Shown piece after piece: positions 1 to 8,471 of a DNA stretch of 9,724 nt; position 1 is the stretch's first letter; every line of letters begins with the position of its first letter. A program made the translations under genes and the position numbers. The stretch lies in assembly GCA_947463335.1 (NCBI GenBank), contig CANHRF010000031.1, positions 1 to 9,724 of the forward strand, written 5' to 3'. The notes under the pieces are model-generated. The model searched no databases, was not told the DNA's origin, and saw only the letters and a list, made by a program, of their open reading frames with translations. Source of the DNA: Actinomycetota bacterium (GTDB taxonomy: Bacteria > Actinomycetota > Actinomycetes > Nanopelagicales > Nanopelagicaceae).

Positions 1-591
1 CACGAATCAAAAGATGTAGATATCACTGCCATTGCATATGAAAAGGTAGACCAACCTGGCGCGAAGAGCTTCTTCGCGCAATTGCAGGGCTTCTGGGTCA
101 CCTTCGTGACTATGTTTAAAAAGCCGAACACAGTTCAGTATCCAGAAGTTAAGGAACCAACTGCCGAACGTTTCCACGGTCGCCATCAATTAAATCGCCA
201 CCCAGATGGTCTCGAAAAATGTATCGGTTGCGAACTTTGTGCTTGGGCCTGCCCAGCAGATGCGATCTATGTTGAAGGCGCAGATAACACTCCAGATCAT
301 CAAATGTCACCAGGAGAGCGTTACGGCAAGGTTTATCAAATCAATTACCTACGTTGTGTTTTCTGCGGACTCTGTATTGAAGCTTGCCCAACTCGAGCGC
401 TCACAATGACTAATGAGTACGAACTCGCAGATTCAACTCGCGGAAAGTTAATTTTCGAAAAAGATGATCTGCTTGGTCCATTGCGTGCCGGAATGATTCC
501 GCCACCGCATCCAATGTATCCAGGGATGACTGATACAAATTATTACAACGGCGACGTTAAAGAGGCCCATCCTTCACAGGAGGCTAAATAA
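1..591 (+). CDS. nuoI: NADH-quinone oxidoreductase subunit I (5' partial)
   Basis: Peripheral-arm subunit of complex I that carries two [4Fe-4S] clusters (N6a and N6b) passing electrons from the NADH side towards the quinone. The two ferredoxin motifs are plain: [12 protein letters not shown] at 220-255 and [12 protein letters not shown] at 355-390. The preceding [16 protein letters not shown] stretch and the '[15 protein letters not shown]' segment are typical of actinobacterial NuoI. The frame is open to the left edge, giving 196 visible residues, against roughly 200 for the family. No ATG or GTG lies in frame before position 106. The first possible start, TTG at 82, has no convincing ribosome binding site and would remove residues (AKSFFAQLQ) that look like the usual N-terminal helix. 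I therefore infer that the gene begins outside the window, perhaps with a short acidic extension. The stop TAA at 589-591 shares its last base with the nuoJ ATG. Confidence 0.96.
   Translation, partial: HESKDVDITAIAYEKVDQPGAKSFFAQLQGFWVTFVTMFKKPNTVQYPEVKEPTAERFHGRHQLNRHPDGLEKCIGCELCAWACPADAIYVEGADNTPDHQMSPGERYGKVYQINYLRCVFCGLCIEACPTRALTMTNEYELADSTRGKLIFEKDDLLGPLRAGMIPPPHPMYPGMTDTNYYNGDVKEAHPSQEAK
59..79. repeat. Perfect 9-bp inverted repeat in early nuoI
   Basis: The arms GCGCGAAGA (59-67) and TCTTCGCGC (71-79) are perfect reverse complements separated by GCT. In RNA this would be a strong GC-closed hairpin with a three-base loop. It lies inside the open nuoI frame, just before the TTG at 82, and encodes part of A-K-S-F-F-A. 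It has no T-tract, so it is not a classical terminator. It may be chance, or an mRNA structure near the nuoH-nuoI junction. Confidence 0.5.
578..583 (+). promoter_or_regulatory. Shine-Dalgarno site of nuoJ
   Basis: AGGAGG sits 7 bases before the ATG at 591, inside the last codons of nuoI. It is a full consensus site, so nuoJ can be initiated independently as well as through the TAATG overlap. It fixes the nuoJ start. Confidence 0.8.
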
Positions 592-1370
592 TGGAACCGC
601 TCCTAACTATTCAAGGACCTGAGGCAACTCTCTTCTGGTTCTTAGCGCCACTTTCTGTGATTGCAGCGCTGGGAATGTTGCTTGTAAAGAAAGCAGTTCA
701 CTCTGCTTTGTTACTCGCTTGGGTAATGATTACTTTGGCAATTTTCTATATCGCCCAAGATGCAGTATTCCTGGGAGTTGTTCAGATCATTGTTTACACC
801 GGCGCGGTAATGATGCTCTTCCTCTTTATTCTTATGTTGGTGGGCGTGGATTCATCAGATTCACTCACTGAAACCATCACAGGGCTGCGCCCAATCGCGA
901 TCATTGCGGCACTTGGGTTTGGTGGGCTCTTGGTTTCACTTTTGGGCCACGCAACTTTGGGGCGCGAACCAGTTGGGCTGACTGCGGCCAATGCATCAGG
1001 AAATGTGCAAGGGCTGGCAGTACTTCTCTTCTCTAAATATGTTTGGCCATTTGAAGTTGTATCTGCGCTCTTGATCACCGCTGCCATCGGCGCAATGGTG
1101 CTGGCGCATCACCAACGCACAAATGCTCGCCCAAGCCAGCGCGAACAAGCGGTAAAGCGTTTCCGCAGCGGCTCACTTGCTGGCGCTGCCGGTTTACCTG
1201 GTCCCGGAGTTTTTGCTCGACACAATGCTGTAGATGTTCCTGCGCTTCTTCCAGATGGCACACCTGCTCCATCTTCTATTTCAGCAACGCTAAAGGCGCG
1301 TGGAGATGTAATCGACTCTGGTCAATTCCAGCTCGATAACGTCGACACCACGGTTGCGGAGGAGAAGTAA
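591..1370 (+). CDS. nuoJ: NADH-quinone oxidoreductase subunit J
   Basis: Membrane subunit of complex I, in the region linking the quinone site to the proton pumps. The 259-residue protein has about five hydrophobic segments within residues 12-173. The signature [16 protein letters not shown] at residues 64-79 corresponds to the conserved third helix (pi-bulge region) of NuoJ/ND6. After residue 173 comes a hydrophilic tail of about 85 residues, including '[18 protein letters not shown]', which is characteristic of actinobacterial NuoJ and absent from the shorter E. coli protein. The start is fixed by AGGAGG 7 bases upstream and by the one-base overlap with the nuoI stop. The stop TAA shares its last base with the nuoK ATG. 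Base composition matches its neighbours and nothing is broken. Confidence 0.96.
   Translation: MEPLLTIQGPEATLFWFLAPLSVIAALGMLLVKKAVHSALLLAWVMITLAIFYIAQDAVFLGVVQIIVYTGAVMMLFLFILMLVGVDSSDSLTETITGLRPIAIIAALGFGGLLVSLLGHATLGREPVGLTAANASGNVQGLAVLLFSKYVWPFEVVSALLITAAIGAMVLAHHQRTNARPSQREQAVKRFRSGSLAGAAGLPGPGVFARHNAVDVPALLPDGTPAPSSISATLKARGDVIDSGQFQLDNVDTTVAEEK
1358..1364 (+). promoter_or_regulatory. Shine-Dalgarno site of nuoK
   Basis: GGAGGAG lies 5 bases before the ATG at 1370, within the last codons of nuoJ. It is strong, and it supports ATG 1370 as the start. Confidence 0.75.
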
Positions 1371-1669
1371 TGGATATCAATAATTACCTTTACTTATCTG
1401 CGATCTTGTTCACGATTGGCGCAGTCGGTGTAGTCGTTCGCCGAAATGCGATCGTTGTCTTTATGTGTATCGAGCTGATGCTAAATGCAGCTAATTTATC
1501 TCTAGTAACTTTTGCCAGAATCAACGGAACACTTGATGGCCAAGTTGTCGCCTTCTTTACAATGGTTGTTGCCGCTTGTGAGGTTGTTGTGGGGCTAGCA
1601 ATCATTGTCACGATTTATCGATCACGTCGATCAGCATCTATTGATGATGCTAGTTTGTTGAAGCGATAA
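1370..1669 (+). CDS. nuoK: NADH-quinone oxidoreductase subunit K
   Basis: Small membrane subunit of complex I, homologous to ND4L and MrpC, forming part of the proton path between the quinone cavity and the antiporter subunits. It has 99 residues, essentially the usual family length, and three transmembrane helices. The two buried glutamates needed in the family are present: E35 in [13 protein letters not shown] and E71 in [13 protein letters not shown], matching E36 and E72 of the E. coli protein (family knowledge). The C-terminal tail [16 protein letters not shown] is short and hydrophilic. The ATG overlaps the nuoJ stop by one base and is preceded by GGAGGAG. The stop TAA is followed after one base by the nuoL ATG. 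Confidence 0.97.
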   Translation: MDINNYLYLSAILFTIGAVGVVVRRNAIVVFMCIELMLNAANLSLVTFARINGTLDGQVVAFFTMVVAACEVVVGLAIIVTIYRSRRSASIDDASLLKR

Positions 1670-1670
1670 A

Positions 1671-3560
1671 ATGGCTACCAATAGCGGACTCGTTTACTTA
1701 ATCGCGCTCCCATTATTTGGCGCGGTTTCACTGCTGCTCTTAGGCCGCCGCGCTGATAAATGGGGACACTTGCTTGCAACTCTTCTCTCAGCTGGTTCAT
1801 TTGCAGTCGGACTCTTCCAACTCTCAGAAATGCTCGGTCGCGAAGCGGAAGCACGTCCGGTAACCCAGAAGTTATTTACTTGGATTAGCGTCGGTTCCTT
1901 TAACGTTGACGCCTCGCTATTGCTTGATCAGCTTTCAATATGTTTCGTTCTTCTAATCACTGGTGTTGGAACTCTGATCCACATCTATTCAATTTCTTAT
2001 ATGTCGCACGATCCGGATCGCCGCCGTTTCTTCGCTTATCTAAATCTCTTCATCGCCTCAATGTTGCTCTTGGTGCTTGGCGATTCATACCTAAATCTTT
2101 ATGTTGGTTGGGAAGGCGTGGGTCTTGCCTCATACCTATTGATCGGCTTCTGGAATAAGAAACCTGCTTATGCCACAGCTTCGAAAAAAGCCTTTGTTAT
2201 GAACCGTATCGGCGATATGGGACTTTCCTTTGCAATCATGATCGCCTTTGCCAGCCTCGGCACAGTCTCCTTTAGCGGAGTCAAGGAGAAGGCAGAGTTT
2301 GCATCTGAAGGCACAATGACAGCGATCGGAATTATGTTATTGATCGCCGCAGTTGGTAAATCAGCGCAATTCCCATTGCAAGCCTGGCTCGGCGATGCAA
2401 TGGCGGGCCCAACTCCGGTATCTGCGCTGATTCACGCAGCGACAATGGTTACCGCCGGCGTTTACTTAATTGTTCGCTCTAACTTCGTCTTCGATGCCGC
2501 GCCAAATGCACAGCTGCTGGTCGTCATTGTTGGCGCAATTACTTTGCTCTTCGGCGCGATAATCGGTACCGCTAAAGATGACATTAAGAAAGCACTTGCT
2601 GCTTCAACGATGTCTCAGATCGGTTACATGGTTTTGGGCGCTGGCCTTGGTCCTGCTGGTTATGCCTATGCAATTATGCATTTGATTACCCACGGTTTCT
2701 TCAAAGCAGGAATGTTCCTTGGTGCAGGTTCGGTGATGCACGGAATGAACGATGAAGTAAATATGCGTAAGTACGGCGGACTTCGAAAGTTTATGCCGAT
2801 TACCTTTGTAACTTTTGGTCTCGGTTATCTAGCGATTATTGGAGTCCCTCCATTCGCGGGTTATTTCTCTAAAGATAAGATTATTGAAACCGCGCTAAAT
2901 GCAGGAGGCGCAAAGGGAATTATCTTGGGCAGTATTACGCTGCTTGGTGCCGCGCTCACCGCTTTCTATATGACGCGCTTGATGATCTTGACCTTCACAA
3001 GTTCTAAGCGTTGGGATGAGAATCAACATCCGCACGAATCTCCAGCTTTAATGTGGATACCAATGTCGCTCCTTGCAATCGGTTCTGTAATTTCCGGTTA
3101 TCTGCTCTATCGCGGAGAAGCGCTAAAGCATTGGTTAGAACCGCTCTTTGAAAAGCATGGCGAGCACACTGAGTTGTTGCCACCGATCGCAGTTTCTGGG
3201 CTAGCTCTCTTGATGGTTGCTATCGGTGTTTCCATAGCCGTTATCAAATACCAGCTATCAGATATTGATGCAGTAGCTCCTGAGAACGTTTCAATCTTTA
3301 CTCGAGCCGCTCGTCGCGATTTGTTGCAAGATGACGTTAACGAAGCTTTGTTTATGCGCCCAGGACAAGCGCTTACTTCCGCTCTTGTTAAAGCTGATGA
3401 AAGCGTTATCGATGGAACAGTTCGTGGAATCGGTCAGATGGCTGTTGGCTCTGGTTCAGCACTTCGCAAATCTCAAACGGGATATGTCCGTAGTTATGCC
3501 GTACTAATTCTGATCGGCGCCGCAACGCTGCTCGCAGCGATTTGGGTGGTCACAAAATGA
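1671..3560 (+). CDS. nuoL: NADH-quinone oxidoreductase subunit L
   Basis: Largest antiporter-like proton-pumping subunit, at the distal end of the complex I membrane arm. The 629-residue protein has an N-terminal NADH-Ubiquinone_oxred_N-like part followed by the Proton_antipo_M core. Key ionisable residues are visible: E148 in GWEGVGL, K230 in [16 protein letters not shown]255 in SALIHAATM, and K401 in YFSKDKIIE. These correspond to the proton-path residues of E. coli NuoL (family knowledge). The C-terminal portion has a long amphipathic stretch after about residue 530, including [18 protein letters not shown], and a final membrane helix ending IWVVTK. This is the lateral helix and anchor that distinguish NuoL from NuoM and NuoN. 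The start ATG is one base after the nuoK stop and has no clear Shine-Dalgarno site, so coupling to nuoK translation is likely. The stop TGA overlaps the nuoM ATG. Confidence 0.97.
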   Translation: MATNSGLVYLIALPLFGAVSLLLLGRRADKWGHLLATLLSAGSFAVGLFQLSEMLGREAEARPVTQKLFTWISVGSFNVDASLLLDQLSICFVLLITGVGTLIHIYSISYMSHDPDRRRFFAYLNLFIASMLLLVLGDSYLNLYVGWEGVGLASYLLIGFWNKKPAYATASKKAFVMNRIGDMGLSFAIMIAFASLGTVSFSGVKEKAEFASEGTMTAIGIMLLIAAVGKSAQFPLQAWLGDAMAGPTPVSALIHAATMVTAGVYLIVRSNFVFDAAPNAQLLVVIVGAITLLFGAIIGTAKDDIKKALAASTMSQIGYMVLGAGLGPAGYAYAIMHLITHGFFKAGMFLGAGSVMHGMNDEVNMRKYGGLRKFMPITFVTFGLGYLAIIGVPPFAGYFSKDKIIETALNAGGAKGIILGSITLLGAALTAFYMTRLMILTFTSSKRWDENQHPHESPALMWIPMSLLAIGSVISGYLLYRGEALKHWLEPLFEKHGEHTELLPPIAVSGLALLMVAIGVSIAVIKYQLSDIDAVAPENVSIFTRAARRDLLQDDVNEALFMRPGQALTSALVKADESVIDGTVRGIGQMAVGSGSALRKSQTGYVRSYAVLILIGAATLLAAIWVVTK

Positions 3561-5104
3561 ACTTTCTCGGAATGAACCTAGCGGATATGAACTTGTTGAC
3601 GCTTTCTATGCTGTTGCCGCTTCTTGGTGCTGCAGCGCTAGCTTTGGTTCCAAAGACCAATGTTTTGTTGACTAAGCAGGTTGCTTTAGCAACGACTATT
3701 TTGGTCGCCTTGGTTGGCGTTGTGATGGTCGCTGAATTTGATTTCAGCAAGTCTGGATTCCAGTTTGTGGAATCTCGCCCTTGGATTCCAGCTTTTGGAA
3801 TCAACTATGCACTTGGCGTAGATGGAATTGCGCTAGTTCTAATTCTTATGTCCGTTCTCTTAACTCCGATTGTTGTTGTCGCAGGATGGCACGAATCTGA
3901 GGGCGGACGTTGGAGCACAAAGACTTTCTACTCATTAATCCTTGTTCTCGAGACAATGATGATTGGTGTATTTGCATCAACAGATGTCTTCTTGTTCTAC
4001 GTTTTCTTTGAAGCGATGTTGGTGCCGGTTTACTTCTTAATCGGCGGATATGGGTCAGGCGAACGCGCTGCTGCAGCGGTTAAGTTCTTGCTCTACAGCC
4101 TCTTCGGTGGACTTTTAATGTTGGCATCGATTATCGGAATTTTCGTAATGGCAACTCGTTACGGCAACCGTACTTTCGATATCACCACTCTTTCACAGTT
4201 ACATACGGTGCTTACTCCAATGATGGAGAACGTACTGTTCCTCGGCTTCTTTATCGCCTTTGCTATCAAGGCTCCACTTTGGCCGTTACATACTTGGCTG
4301 CCAGATGCGGCAAAGTCGGCTACTCCAGGAACTTCGGTCTTGTTATTGGGCGTTCTCGATAAAGTTGGAACATTCGGAATGATTCGTTACTGCTTGACGC
4401 TATTTCCAGAGGCGAGCAAAACCTTCACACCAATGATTATTACCCTCGCCGTGATCTCGATTCTTTACGGTGCGTTCTTGGCGATCGGCGCTAAAGATAT
4501 TAAACGCCTGATTGCGTACACCTCGATTTCACACTTTGGTTTCATCACAATGGGAATCTTTGCAATGACAACGCAAGGGCTATCTGGTTCAACTCTTTAT
4601 ATGTTTAACCACGCATTCTCAACCGCTGCACTGTTCTTGGTAGCCGGCTTTATGATCTCGCGTCGTAAATCATCGACGATTTCTGATTTCGGGGGACTAC
4701 AGCGAGTTACCCCAATTATGGCTTGGTCATTCTTTATTGCTGGAATGTCGAGCTTGGCGTTACCTGGGCTCTCCAGTTTCGTAAGCGAGTTCTTAGTTCT
4801 AGTCGGAACGTTTACTCGCTATCCAGTCGCTGCTGTTATTGCAACGTTCGGAATCGTGTTAGCCGCGCTTTACATTTTGATCCCAGTTCAACGCGCACTT
4901 CACGGCCCAACCACACCTGGAAATGAGAATTTACCTGATCTCAATTTGCGCGAAAAGGTAGCGATCGCTCCAGTGATGGCAGTGATAATCGCGCTCGGTT
5001 TCTATCCGTCACCGCTTCTGAACATAATTAATCCAGCGTCAGAGACTGTGATGACACAGCAAGGATTTATCGATCCAGCTCCGACAGTTAGTGAGGGCAA
5101 GTAA
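3557..5104 (+). CDS. nuoM: NADH-quinone oxidoreductase subunit M
   Basis: Central antiporter-like proton channel of complex I. I chose ATG 3557 because it forms an ATGA overlap with the nuoL stop; an in-frame TTG at 3542 would add five polar residues (MGGHK) and has no ribosome site. From ATG 3557 the protein has 515 residues and about 14 membrane helices. Family residues are visible: E152 in [12 protein letters not shown]238 in [19 protein letters not shown]245, K269 in [11 protein letters not shown], and E411 in [10 protein letters not shown]. These match E144, K234, K265 and E407 of E. coli NuoM (family knowledge). The segment [15 protein letters not shown] (residues 81-95) is typical of NuoM. 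No good Shine-Dalgarno site precedes it, which suggests coupled reinitiation. The stop TAA shares one base with the nuoN ATG. Confidence 0.96.
   Translation: MNFLGMNLADMNLLTLSMLLPLLGAAALALVPKTNVLLTKQVALATTILVALVGVVMVAEFDFSKSGFQFVESRPWIPAFGINYALGVDGIALVLILMSVLLTPIVVVAGWHESEGGRWSTKTFYSLILVLETMMIGVFASTDVFLFYVFFEAMLVPVYFLIGGYGSGERAAAAVKFLLYSLFGGLLMLASIIGIFVMATRYGNRTFDITTLSQLHTVLTPMMENVLFLGFFIAFAIKAPLWPLHTWLPDAAKSATPGTSVLLLGVLDKVGTFGMIRYCLTLFPEASKTFTPMIITLAVISILYGAFLAIGAKDIKRLIAYTSISHFGFITMGIFAMTTQGLSGSTLYMFNHAFSTAALFLVAGFMISRRKSSTISDFGGLQRVTPIMAWSFFIAGMSSLALPGLSSFVSEFLVLVGTFTRYPVAAVIATFGIVLAALYILIPVQRALHGPTTPGNENLPDLNLREKVAIAPVMAVIIALGFYPSPLLNIINPASETVMTQQGFIDPAPTVSEGK
5093..5097 (+). promoter_or_regulatory. 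Shine-Dalgarno site of nuoN
   Basis: GAGGG, 6 bases before ATG 5104 and within the end of nuoM, is a moderate match to the 16S tail. It supports the chosen nuoN start. Confidence 0.55.
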
Positions 5105-6624
5105 TGATTAATTTCGTATCGCCAACCCTTGAGTACTCACTTCTTGCTCCAATGCTCATCGTTCTTGCAGGTGCGCTGATTGGCGTGCTGATTGAAGCAT
5201 TTGCACCTCGCTCAGCTCGAGCAAGTTCACAACTCTTCATCACCTTAACCGCACTTGTTCTCTCGCTCGCTGCGCTAATTCGTGTGCGTAATGGCGCATC
5301 TACAACTGCGGCAATGGAATCTGTGACATTTGATGGCGCAGGTATGTTGCTTCAGGCATCGATCTTGATAATCGCCATCATCGCTGTGCTGTTATTGGCT
5401 GATCAAGAGAATTTCACTGCGCTACCTTCTGCACTTCCTGGTTCAGAAGAAGAGCGCACTGCGCTGCAGAAAGATCTAAGAGTCACTGAGATTTATCCAC
5501 TTACTCTCTTTGCGGTAGCCGGAATGATGCTCTTCCCAGTAGCAACCGATCTAATTACTCTCTTCGTTGCTTTAGAAGTTCTATCGCTACCTCTTTATTT
5601 GCTAGCAGGACTTTCTCGCCGTCGCCGCTTGATGTCCCAAGAAGCAGCGCTTAAATACTTCTTGCTCGGCGCATTCTCTTCAGCCTTCTTCCTAATGGGT
5701 ATCGCTTATCTCTATGGATATTCAGCATCAACCACATTTGCTGGAATTCACGCAGCAGTAGTCGGTGGCACCGGTAACGATGTTTATCTACTTCTCGGAA
5801 TCGCCTTCCTTTCTGTCGGATTGCTCTTCAAAGTTGGCGCGGTTCCTTTCCACGCCTGGTCACCAGATGTTTACCAAGGTGCACCGACTGCGGTTACAGC
5901 GCTTATGGCAGCTGCTACAAAAATTGCAGCCTTTGGTGCGATGCTTCGCATCTTCTACGTCTCATTCGCTGAGGCTTACTGGGAGTGGCGTCCAGCGCTA
6001 ATCGCAATTGCGCTTGTGACAATGGTCTTCGGTTCACTTGTTGCAATCGCGCAACGCGATGTAAAGCGCATGCTTGCTTACTCTTCTATCGCACACGCAG
6101 GCTTCTTACTATCTGGCGTTATCGCGCTCAATAAATCAGGTTTAGATGCCTCGATCTTCTATCTCTTTGCTTATGGCGTTGCGACAGTCGGTGCATTCGG
6201 CGTTGTGACCTTAGTGCGAGATTCAGCCGGCGAAGTTACTGACTTAAATCGTTGGAGCGGACTGGGCAAGCGTTCACCTTGGGTAGCAACTGCTTTTGCA
6301 GGATTCTTACTAGCCTTCGCAGGTATTCCGCTTACCAGCGGATTTATCGGAAAGTTTTCGATCTTCTCCGCTGCATACGAAAGTGGATCTACCGCGATCT
6401 TGATTACCGGCGTTCTTTCATCAGCAATCGCAGCATTCTTCTATATTCGCGTTATCGTCTTAATGTTCTTTAAAGATCCAATTGAAGATGGAACCAGCGT
6501 GGTTATTCCATCTGTAAATACGCAAGTCACAATCATCGTTTCTGCGGTTGTGACAATTGCCCTTGGAGTTTATCCAACGCCTTTGATTGACTTCATTCAG
6601 AGCACAGCCAGTTTCCTTCGCTAA
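5104..6624 (+). CDS. nuoN: NADH-quinone oxidoreductase subunit N
   Basis: Proximal antiporter-like proton channel of complex I, the third of the three homologous pumps. It has 506 residues with about 14 membrane helices. Conserved charged residues are seen in their usual settings: E158 in FVALEVLSLPLYLLAGL, K184 in AALKYFLLGAFSSA, K243 and H250 in LFKVGAVPFHAWSPDVY, and K273 in AATKIAAFG. The phrase PFHAWSPDVYQGAPT is diagnostic of NuoN rather than NuoL or NuoM. A hydrophilic loop at about residues 100-128, rich in E and K, resembles the loop in other actinobacterial NuoN proteins. The ATG overlaps the nuoM stop by one base. The stop TAA shares its last base with the start of the polyprenyl synthase gene, so the operon continues beyond nuoN. 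Confidence 0.97.
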   Translation: MINFVSPTLEYSLLAPMLIVLAGALIGVLIEAFAPRSARASSQLFITLTALVLSLAALIRVRNGASTTAAMESVTFDGAGMLLQASILIIAIIAVLLLADQENFTALPSALPGSEEERTALQKDLRVTEIYPLTLFAVAGMMLFPVATDLITLFVALEVLSLPLYLLAGLSRRRRLMSQEAALKYFLLGAFSSAFFLMGIAYLYGYSASTTFAGIHAAVVGGTGNDVYLLLGIAFLSVGLLFKVGAVPFHAWSPDVYQGAPTAVTALMAAATKIAAFGAMLRIFYVSFAEAYWEWRPALIAIALVTMVFGSLVAIAQRDVKRMLAYSSIAHAGFLLSGVIALNKSGLDASIFYLFAYGVATVGAFGVVTLVRDSAGEVTDLNRWSGLGKRSPWVATAFAGFLLAFAGIPLTSGFIGKFSIFSAAYESGSTAILITGVLSSAIAAFFYIRVIVLMFFKDPIEDGTSVVIPSVNTQVTIIVSAVVTIALGVYPTPLIDFIQSTASFLR

Positions 6625-7613
6625 TGTCATCCTTCGGCATTCCAGATCTAGATCCCTCACTAGAGGCTGATTTAGCTCTGGGTATGAAGGGCGTAGAAGA
6701 GTTACTGCGCGAACATATCAAGGGCGAATATCCGCTGGTTGAAGAGACTTCAAGACATTTAGTTGCTGCTGGCGGTAAACGTTTACGCCCACTTTTAACT
6801 TTGATTTCTTCACATTTCGGCGACAGCACACGCAAAGAGATTATTCCGGCAGCGGTAGTTTGCGAACTTACACATTTAGCGACGCTTTATCACGATGATG
6901 TAATGGATGAAGCACCACTTCGCCGCGGCGTGGAAAGTGCAAATAATCGTTGGGGAAATACCATTGCAATTTTGACAGGCGATTATTTATTCTCCAAAGC
7001 CTCTGATTTACTCGCTGATCTTGGTCCTGAAGCGGTGCGTTTACAGGCGCGCACCTTTGAACGTTTAGTAATTGGTCAGATCATGGAGACGCAAGGACCA
7101 CAAAATGGCGAAGATCCACTTGCACATTACCTGCGTGTGGTGGGGGATAAGACTGGATCGCTAATTGCGACTAGTGCTCGATTTGGCGGGTTGCTCTCTG
7201 GGGCACCTCGCGAGATAACTGAAACTCTAACCAAATTTGGAGAGCAGATTGGAATCGCATTTCAACTAGCTGATGATGTGATTGATATTGCCAGTGAATC
7301 AAATCAATCAGGAAAGACCCCAGGCACAGATTTACGAGAAGGTGTTCCAACCCTTGTAACGCTCAATGTTATGGCATCTGGTAAGAGTGAAGATGCCGAA
7401 TTGCAACGACTTTTAAGTGCACCAATTCACGATGAAGAAATTGTTCAGCAAGTATTGCGAACGCTCCGTGGCCACGATGGTTTAAACCAAGCGCGTGAAC
7501 AGTTAAGTCAGGTCGCAAAGCAAGCTAGAGCGGCTCTTGGTCCTCTGCCAGTCAGTGCAGCAACAGCAGCTTTATTCTCGCTATGCGATGCTGTGATCGA
7601 CCGTTCTGCCTGA
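6624..7613 (+). CDS. trans-Polyprenyl diphosphate synthase (likely menaquinone side chain)
   Basis: Condenses isopentenyl diphosphate with an allylic diphosphate to make a long trans-polyprenyl chain in the cytoplasm. It has 329 residues, normal for the family. Motifs in order: GGKRLRP at 50-56 (diphosphate binding), the first aspartate-rich motif DDVMD at 91-95 followed by RR at 100-101, GDKTGSL at about 174-180, the second aspartate-rich motif DDVID at 217-221, and GKTPGTDLREG at 230-240. The catalytic set is complete. The lead-in HLATLYHDDVMDE resembles long-chain (heptaprenyl/octaprenyl, GrcC/IspB-type) enzymes, but exact chain length cannot be read from sequence alone. The ATG overlaps the nuoN stop by one base with no Shine-Dalgarno site, so its synthesis is probably coupled to complex I. 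This fits a role in menaquinone supply; a geranylgeranyl product is a less likely alternative. Its 3' end overlaps convergent rarD by 33 bases. Confidence 0.92.
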   Translation: MSSFGIPDLDPSLEADLALGMKGVEELLREHIKGEYPLVEETSRHLVAAGGKRLRPLLTLISSHFGDSTRKEIIPAAVVCELTHLATLYHDDVMDEAPLRRGVESANNRWGNTIAILTGDYLFSKASDLLADLGPEAVRLQARTFERLVIGQIMETQGPQNGEDPLAHYLRVVGDKTGSLIATSARFGGLLSGAPREITETLTKFGEQIGIAFQLADDVIDIASESNQSGKTPGTDLREGVPTLVTLNVMASGKSEDAELQRLLSAPIHDEEIVQQVLRTLRGHDGLNQAREQLSQVAKQARAALGPLPVSAATAALFSLCDAVIDRSA

Positions 7614-8471
7614 TTTAATCAGGTCACCAGCTAAAGTTATTAGCGCCATCCAAATAAAGATAAATCCAACCCAGCGCGCGGTAGGCATCGCTTCATTATT
7701 GACCCAAACCCCAATTGAAAATTGAATTGTTGGGGTTATGTACTGCAAGAGTCCGATAGTTGAATATGGAAGTCTGTTTGTCGAACCGTTAAAGAGCAAG
7801 AGCGGAATCGCTGTGATTGCTCCTGCGCTTATAAGCAGCGTGGTTAATCCAATTCCATTACCGAATTGTCCCTCACCTTTAGCGCCGATAAATATCAGAT
7901 AACCGCAGTACGGAATAAATGCAATCATTGTTTCGATCGCCAAACCTTCAAGTGCGCCTAATCCAAGTTGTTTCTTTACCAAACCATACGTTCCCCACGA
8001 AAGAGCCAGAGCAAGCGCCACCCAAGGAAGGCGACCGTAATCAACGGTCAGAATAACTACACCAATACTGGCAATAGAAACCGCTGCCCATTGCAGGGGA
8101 CGCATCTTCTCTTTGAGCAAGATAACGCCGAAAGCGATGATGATTAGCGGATTTATGTAATAACCGAGTGAAGCTTCAACGACGTGATTGTTGTTGGTTG
8201 CCCAGATATAAACCAACCAATTTATTGAGATCAATACTGTGGTGGTGAACAATTTAATTGCAACCTTGGGCCGCTTAAATGTTGCTAACGTTGACTTCAG
8301 GGCGTGAGTAACTGCAAGAACAATGATGCAGAAGACCATTGTCCATACCGCGCGATGAGAGACAATCTCAAGTGCGCTTGCCGGTTGGAGTAGTGGCCAA
8401 TAAAGGGGAAAGAGCCCCCACATGACATAGGCGCTCACCCCGTAAACGAGGCCGAGCTTTTCTTTATTCAA
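7581..8471 (-). CDS. rarD: RarD-type EamA/DMT-superfamily permease
   Basis: Inner-membrane transporter of the drug/metabolite transporter superfamily, RarD subgroup; substrate not established for most members. It has 296 residues, close to the family length, and about ten hydrophobic helices. Signature stretches are GLFPLYWPLLQPASALEI (residues 19-36), SHRAVW (38-43), and INWLVYIWATNNNHVVEA (83-100) running into SLGYYINPL, all very typical of RarD. The start is a TTG at 8471 that follows the yajQ stop codon with no gap and in the same frame. No ribosome site is seen, so initiation probably depends on ribosomes finishing yajQ. An internal GTG at codon 11 is a weaker alternative because it would cut into the first helix. 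The last ten codons overlap the end of the convergent polyprenyl synthase gene. Confidence 0.9.
   Translation of the reverse strand: MNKEKLGLVYGVSAYVMWGLFPLYWPLLQPASALEIVSHRAVWTMVFCIIVLAVTHALKSTLATFKRPKVAIKLFTTTVLISINWLVYIWATNNNHVVEASLGYYINPLIIIAFGVILLKEKMRPLQWAAVSIASIGVVILTVDYGRLPWVALALALSWGTYGLVKKQLGLGALEGLAIETMIAFIPYCGYLIFIGAKGEGQFGNGIGLTTLLISAGAITAIPLLLFNGSTNRLPYSTIGLLQYITPTIQFSIGVWVNNEAMPTARWVGFIFIWMALITLAGDLIKSGRTVDHSIA
7609..7623. repeat. Palindrome at the convergent gene ends
   Basis: CCTGATTTAATCAGG is a perfect palindrome with 7-bp arms around one central T. It contains the TGA stop of the synthase gene and the last part of rarD. In RNA it could form a five-base-pair hairpin on either strand. 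No T-run follows on either side, so it is only a possible bidirectional, tailless terminator. No other terminator is visible between the two converging genes. Confidence 0.35.

Noticed and set aside
82..84. TTG at 82 as the nuoI start
   Set aside because: There is no proper Shine-Dalgarno site, and the codons just upstream read as the expected N-terminal helix of NuoI, so the start is more likely outside the window.
794..1087. 97-residue minus-strand open frame inside nuoJ
   Set aside because: It lies entirely opposite a conserved gene and its composition is what the complement of nuoJ codons gives. No start signal supports it.
3542..3556. TTG at 3542 as the nuoM start
   Set aside because: It adds only a polar MGGHK, has no ribosome site and would lengthen the overlap with nuoL. 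ATG 3557 forms the usual ATGA coupling.
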